64,000 nucleotides of DNA from Chitinophaga pinensis (GTDB lineage Bacteria; Bacteroidota; Bacteroidia; UKL13-3): assembly GCA_945861965.1 (NCBI GenBank), contig CAMAWM010000005.1, positions 1 through 64,000 on the forward strand. Direction: 5' to 3'. The position numbers were made by a program, and so were the translations under genes. The first letter of the stretch is position 1; each line of letters begins with the position of its first letter. Positions 61,463-64,000 of the stretch are shown one piece after another. The notes under the pieces are model-generated. The model was not told where the DNA came from and did no database searches. It saw only the letters and a list, made by a program, of their open reading frames with translations.

Positions 61463-61843
61463 ATGGAATCAAAGAATCAGAATAAAAAGTTAGGCGAATT
61501 AGGCGAAAAAATCGCTGCTGAATTTCTAATAAAAAAAGGATACGGTTTACTGCAAAAAAATTATGTGTCCGGAAAGTCAGAAGTTGATTTGATTATGAAA
61601 GATTCAAAACAAAACCAATTGGTTTTTGTTGAAGTTAAAACACGAAACAACCCAATAGTTGACCCTGAAATTGCAGTTGGAAAAACCAAACAAAGAAATT
61701 TATTACGAGCAGCCGAAAACTATTTATCAGAAAATAATTTGAAAACAGAGTTAAGATTTGACATCATTTCGATTGCAATAAAAGACGGCAAAACTGAAAT
61801 CGAACATTTTGAAGATGCCTTTTATCCATTTAATTCATTTTAG
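61463..61843 (+). CDS. YraN family protein (UPF0102), endonuclease-like fold
   Basis: A 126-residue cytoplasmic protein with a restriction-endonuclease-like fold. The N-terminal LGELGEKIAAEFLIKKGYGL carries the conserved Gly-Glu and Ala pattern. The putative catalytic residues are in SEVDLIMKD and LVFVEVKTRNN (the D-ExK arrangement). KTKQRNLLRAAENYL and FDIISI close the family match. The biological role of YraN proteins is not settled; DNA repair or processing has been proposed. A 94-base divergent spacer separates it from the zinc-ribbon gene. Confidence 0.93.
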   Translation: MESKNQNKKLGELGEKIAAEFLIKKGYGLLQKNYVSGKSEVDLIMKDSKQNQLVFVEVKTRNNPIVDPEIAVGKTKQRNLLRAAENYLSENNLKTELRFDIISIAIKDGKTEIEHFEDAFYPFNSF

Positions 61844-61897
61844 TTTCAGGTTTATTCTAATTAGTTTTGTCAAAAAATCTCTTTCCTTAATTTATTT

Positions 61898-62875
61898 ATG
61901 AAAAAAATCTTTTGTATTCTATCACTATTATTTATTACACATCAAGCAAAATCTTGGGGGTTTTTCGCTCACAAATTAATAAACCACATTGCAGTTTTCA
62001 GTTTGCCATCCGAGATGTTTTTGTTTTACAAAACCAATATTGAATTTATTACAGAACATGCAGTAAGTGCTGACAAACGTAGATATACAGACACGAATGA
62101 AGCCCATAAACACTACATTGATTTAGACCACTACGAAAAAGTTTTGCCTATTGATACAGTTCCAAAATATTGGAAAGATGCCGTACTAAAATTAAGTGCC
62201 GATACACTTCGAGCTTATGGAATTGTTCCATGGCATATCAACGTAATGATGTATAGATTAAGCGATGCATTCAAAACAAAAAATTTAGACTTAATATTAA
62301 AATACTCGGCTGACATTGGACATTACATTGCAGATGCTCATGTTCCGCTACATGCAAGTGAAAATTACAATGGTCAATTTACTGCTCAAAATGGAATTCA
62401 CGCATTTTGGGAAGGAAGATTGCCCGAACTCTTTTGCAACAAATACGATTTATTTGTTGGGAAATCTGTATACATAAACGATATGCAATCGGCTGCATGG
62501 GCTGCCAGCAAAGGAAGTTTTGCTGCTCTGGATTCTGTTTTAAGTTTCGAAAAAAAATTAAATTTAAATTACAGTGCCGATAAAAAATATTCGTACGAAC
62601 AAAGAGGCAGCAAGCAAATAAAAATATATTCGAAAGATTATTCAGATGCATATCACAGAATGCTTTCTGGTCAGGTGGAACGCAGAATGAGAGCGAGCAT
62701 TTTTTTGATTGCTTGTGCTTGGCACACTGCATGGATTAATGCCGGACAACCTGATTTGAATGATTTAACTACAACAAAAAATCAAACGGAGAATAGTAAG
62801 GAAATCGACAGGAAAAAACTGGTTGAAGAAGAGCAAAAAATGATGTTTGAAAAAATGATTGGCCGCGATGAATAA
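61898..62875 (+). CDS. S1/P1-like zinc-dependent phospholipase C or nuclease
   Basis: Secreted hydrolase of 325 residues. The signal peptide ends at HQAKS, so the mature protein begins WGFFAHKLINHIA. An N-terminal tryptophan followed by a histidine is a zinc ligand pair in the phospholipase C/S1-P1 nuclease fold. Further ligand motifs are EAHKHYIDLDHYE near residue 70, DIGHYIADAHVPLHASENYN near 147 and HAFWEGRLPE near 170. No T9SS domain or lipobox is present, so it is probably periplasmic. Bacteroidota members are usually annotated as zinc-dependent phospholipase C family; whether lipid or nucleic acid is the substrate cannot be decided. The last 45 residues are charged and unlike the fold. 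Confidence 0.85.
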   Translation: MKKIFCILSLLFITHQAKSWGFFAHKLINHIAVFSLPSEMFLFYKTNIEFITEHAVSADKRRYTDTNEAHKHYIDLDHYEKVLPIDTVPKYWKDAVLKLSADTLRAYGIVPWHINVMMYRLSDAFKTKNLDLILKYSADIGHYIADAHVPLHASENYNGQFTAQNGIHAFWEGRLPELFCNKYDLFVGKSVYINDMQSAAWAASKGSFAALDSVLSFEKKLNLNYSADKKYSYEQRGSKQIKIYSKDYSDAYHRMLSGQVERRMRASIFLIACAWHTAWINAGQPDLNDLTTTKNQTENSKEIDRKKLVEEEQKMMFEKMIGRDE

Positions 62876-62882
62876 CTAAAAT

Positions 62883-64000
62883 TTATCTTGCAATCACCAT
62901 GCTTTTCATCATTTGTTTACTTCCACTTTGCAATTGATAATAATACATTCCATTGGTAAAACTTTCGACATTTACATTTACCTCGTGTTGCCCTCTTGCA
63001 AAATGTCCTTCGCTTAATATTGCAATCTCTTTTCCGGTACTATCAAACAATCGTATTTTGATATTTCCTCCGCTAGTATTAAATCGAATTACTGTATTAT
63101 AAGCAGCAGGATTAGGATAATTGCTTAGCGATTCTACTTGCGCAAAATCTGCTTCCGCCAACGAATTTGTTTTCACATCAATGAAATTAATTGATGGGAA
63201 ATTTTTGAACATGATTGAATTTAAATCGGTGTCACTTACCTCAAACCAATCCTTTAAAATACTCAAATAAACAGATCTAAAATCAAACTGCATCGGTACA
63301 TTATCACTTGTTGTTACCGTAGTCGGAATTATAGGATTTGTTCCATAAATACCTCCTTTTACTTTTTTCCCAAAAATAAATAGAGGAGCCGCAGCACCGT
63401 GGTCAGTTCCTAAACTTCCATTTGATTTAATACGTCTACCAAATTCCGAAAATGTCATTCCAAGCACACGATCTTCAATTCCAAATTGTTTCAAATCATC
63501 TTGAAATGCATTTGCTGCTTGCGAAATTTTTTGCATCAAAACAGCGTGTGCTCCAGTTTCTGTTGCTCCTGTTACTACTTGTGTTGAGTGTGTATCAAAT
63601 CCACCAAGCGAAACCATGTAAACACGCGTTTTCAAACCTCCGGCAATTAATTGTGCAACTATTTTAAGTTGGTCTGATAATGAATTTTGTCCTGCAGTTG
63701 AATAAAGAGTTGATTTATTGGGTGGCGTATTTTTTGTAGCTGCTGTTTTTATACTTCCAGAATAAGCTTGGGTTTGTTGCGCAACTAATCTTACAAAAGT
63801 CAATTCATGTCCAGCAGGAGTATTTGGGGCTGCATCAACTGTTCCATTTACAAATTGATAAAACGAATTTGGATTTGTAATTGACATTCCAAAAGATGTG
63901 CTTGTTCCTTGTAATGCTGGAGAAATCATTGCACCAATTTGAATTGCTGGTGGATCTGGATCGTTTGTATTTGGATAATTTCCTGGATAACCTGGGTATT
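62883..64000 (-). CDS. DUF1501 protein with type A T9SS domain, 5' part beyond the window
   Basis: The frame is open to the window edge. An internal ATG at 63929 exists, but the upstream in-frame residues (YPNTNDPDPPAIQIGAMIS) clearly continue the protein, so its true start lies past base 64000. The sequence matches the C-terminal part of DUF1501 (sulfatase-like, YcaC/Tat-type exported) proteins. Examples are YMVSLGGFDTHSTQVV, VLGMTFSEFGRRIKSNGSLG, TDHGAAAPLFIFGKKVKGGI and VPMQFDFRSVYLSILKDWFE. The end is a type A sorting domain (SLSNYPNPAAYNTVIRFN to KSMVIAR). In Bacteroidota such genes are often paired with a DUF1800 gene, which may lie beyond the window. The biochemical role of DUF1501 is unknown. 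Confidence 0.88.
   Translation of the reverse strand, partial: YPGYPGNYPNTNDPDPPAIQIGAMISPALQGTSTSFGMSITNPNSFYQFVNGTVDAAPNTPAGHELTFVRLVAQQTQAYSGSIKTAATKNTPPNKSTLYSTAGQNSLSDQLKIVAQLIAGGLKTRVYMVSLGGFDTHSTQVVTGATETGAHAVLMQKISQAANAFQDDLKQFGIEDRVLGMTFSEFGRRIKSNGSLGTDHGAAAPLFIFGKKVKGGIYGTNPIIPTTVTTSDNVPMQFDFRSVYLSILKDWFEVSDTDLNSIMFKNFPSINFIDVKTNSLAEADFAQVESLSNYPNPAAYNTVIRFNTSGGNIKIRLFDSTGKEIAILSEGHFARGQHEVNVNVESFTNGMYYYQLQSGSKQMMKSMVIAR

Overview
The window is about 64 kb of AT-rich (roughly one third GC), gene-dense DNA from a member of the Bacteroidota, most likely a free-living aerobe. The assignment rests on several things. There are type IX secretion (T9SS) C-terminal sorting domains of both kinds, type A ('YPNP...') and the gliding-associated type B. 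NuoG is short in the way known for this phylum. Genes generally lack Shine-Dalgarno sequences, and Bacteroidota-type promoter -7 boxes (TAnnTTTG or TAnnTTCG) lie just upstream of many start codons. A complete nuoA-N operon and a kynurenine-branch dioxygenase argue for oxygen respiration. Class or genus cannot be fixed from the window. No tRNA, rRNA, insertion sequence, prophage or CRISPR array was found.

Layout. 1-8.3 kb, mostly minus strand: gpmI, a tiny secreted protein resembling a TonB-receptor plug fragment, UDP-glucuronate decarboxylase, topA, a transglutaminase-like protein and UDP-glucose dehydrogenase. The two nucleotide-sugar enzymes are consecutive steps. 8.5-17.5 kb: an outer-membrane-like protein, a two-gene 3-hydroxyanthranilate-to-aminomuconate cassette, rsmA, a leucyl aminopeptidase, pdxA and pdxH (both for pyridoxal phosphate) flanking a WecA/MraY-type transferase, yqgE and a PAP2-like membrane protein. 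17.6-31.3 kb: the respiratory complex I operon nuoABCDEFGHIJKLMN, interrupted between nuoI and nuoJ by a gene for a secreted, probably outer-membrane protein. 31.4-41.2 kb: a 2099-residue PKD-type adhesin-like protein with a type B sorting domain, Kdo transferase waaA, and an Omp28-like T9SS cargo whose reading frame is broken near its 5' end. 41.2-46.8 kb: an arginine decarboxylase behind a long structured leader, a 46-residue basic protein with its own strong promoter and terminator, argS, and an MsbA-type ABC exporter. 46.8-64 kb: a 1319-residue T9SS protein with ten tandem Ig-like repeats, accC, a PhoB/PhoR-like two-component system, a TlpA-type lipoprotein, gatB, a BadF-type sugar kinase, a GT39 glycosyltransferase translationally coupled to a PAP2 phosphatase, an EamA transporter, a zinc-ribbon membrane protein, YraN, an S1/P1-like zinc hydrolase and the 3' part of a DUF1501 protein.

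Most of the window is housekeeping. The least explained element is the leader of the arginine decarboxylase (41283-41376). It can fold into a long nested hairpin or into an alternative helix reaching to ten bases before the TTG start codon, the layout of a cis-acting RNA switch. It lies in a short stretch with two arginine-consuming genes, the decarboxylase and argS. Other points for follow-up are the small basic protein at 42874, the outer-membrane gene inside the nuo operon, the plug-like mini-protein, the frameshifted Omp28-like gene, and the very short or absent leaders of several genes.
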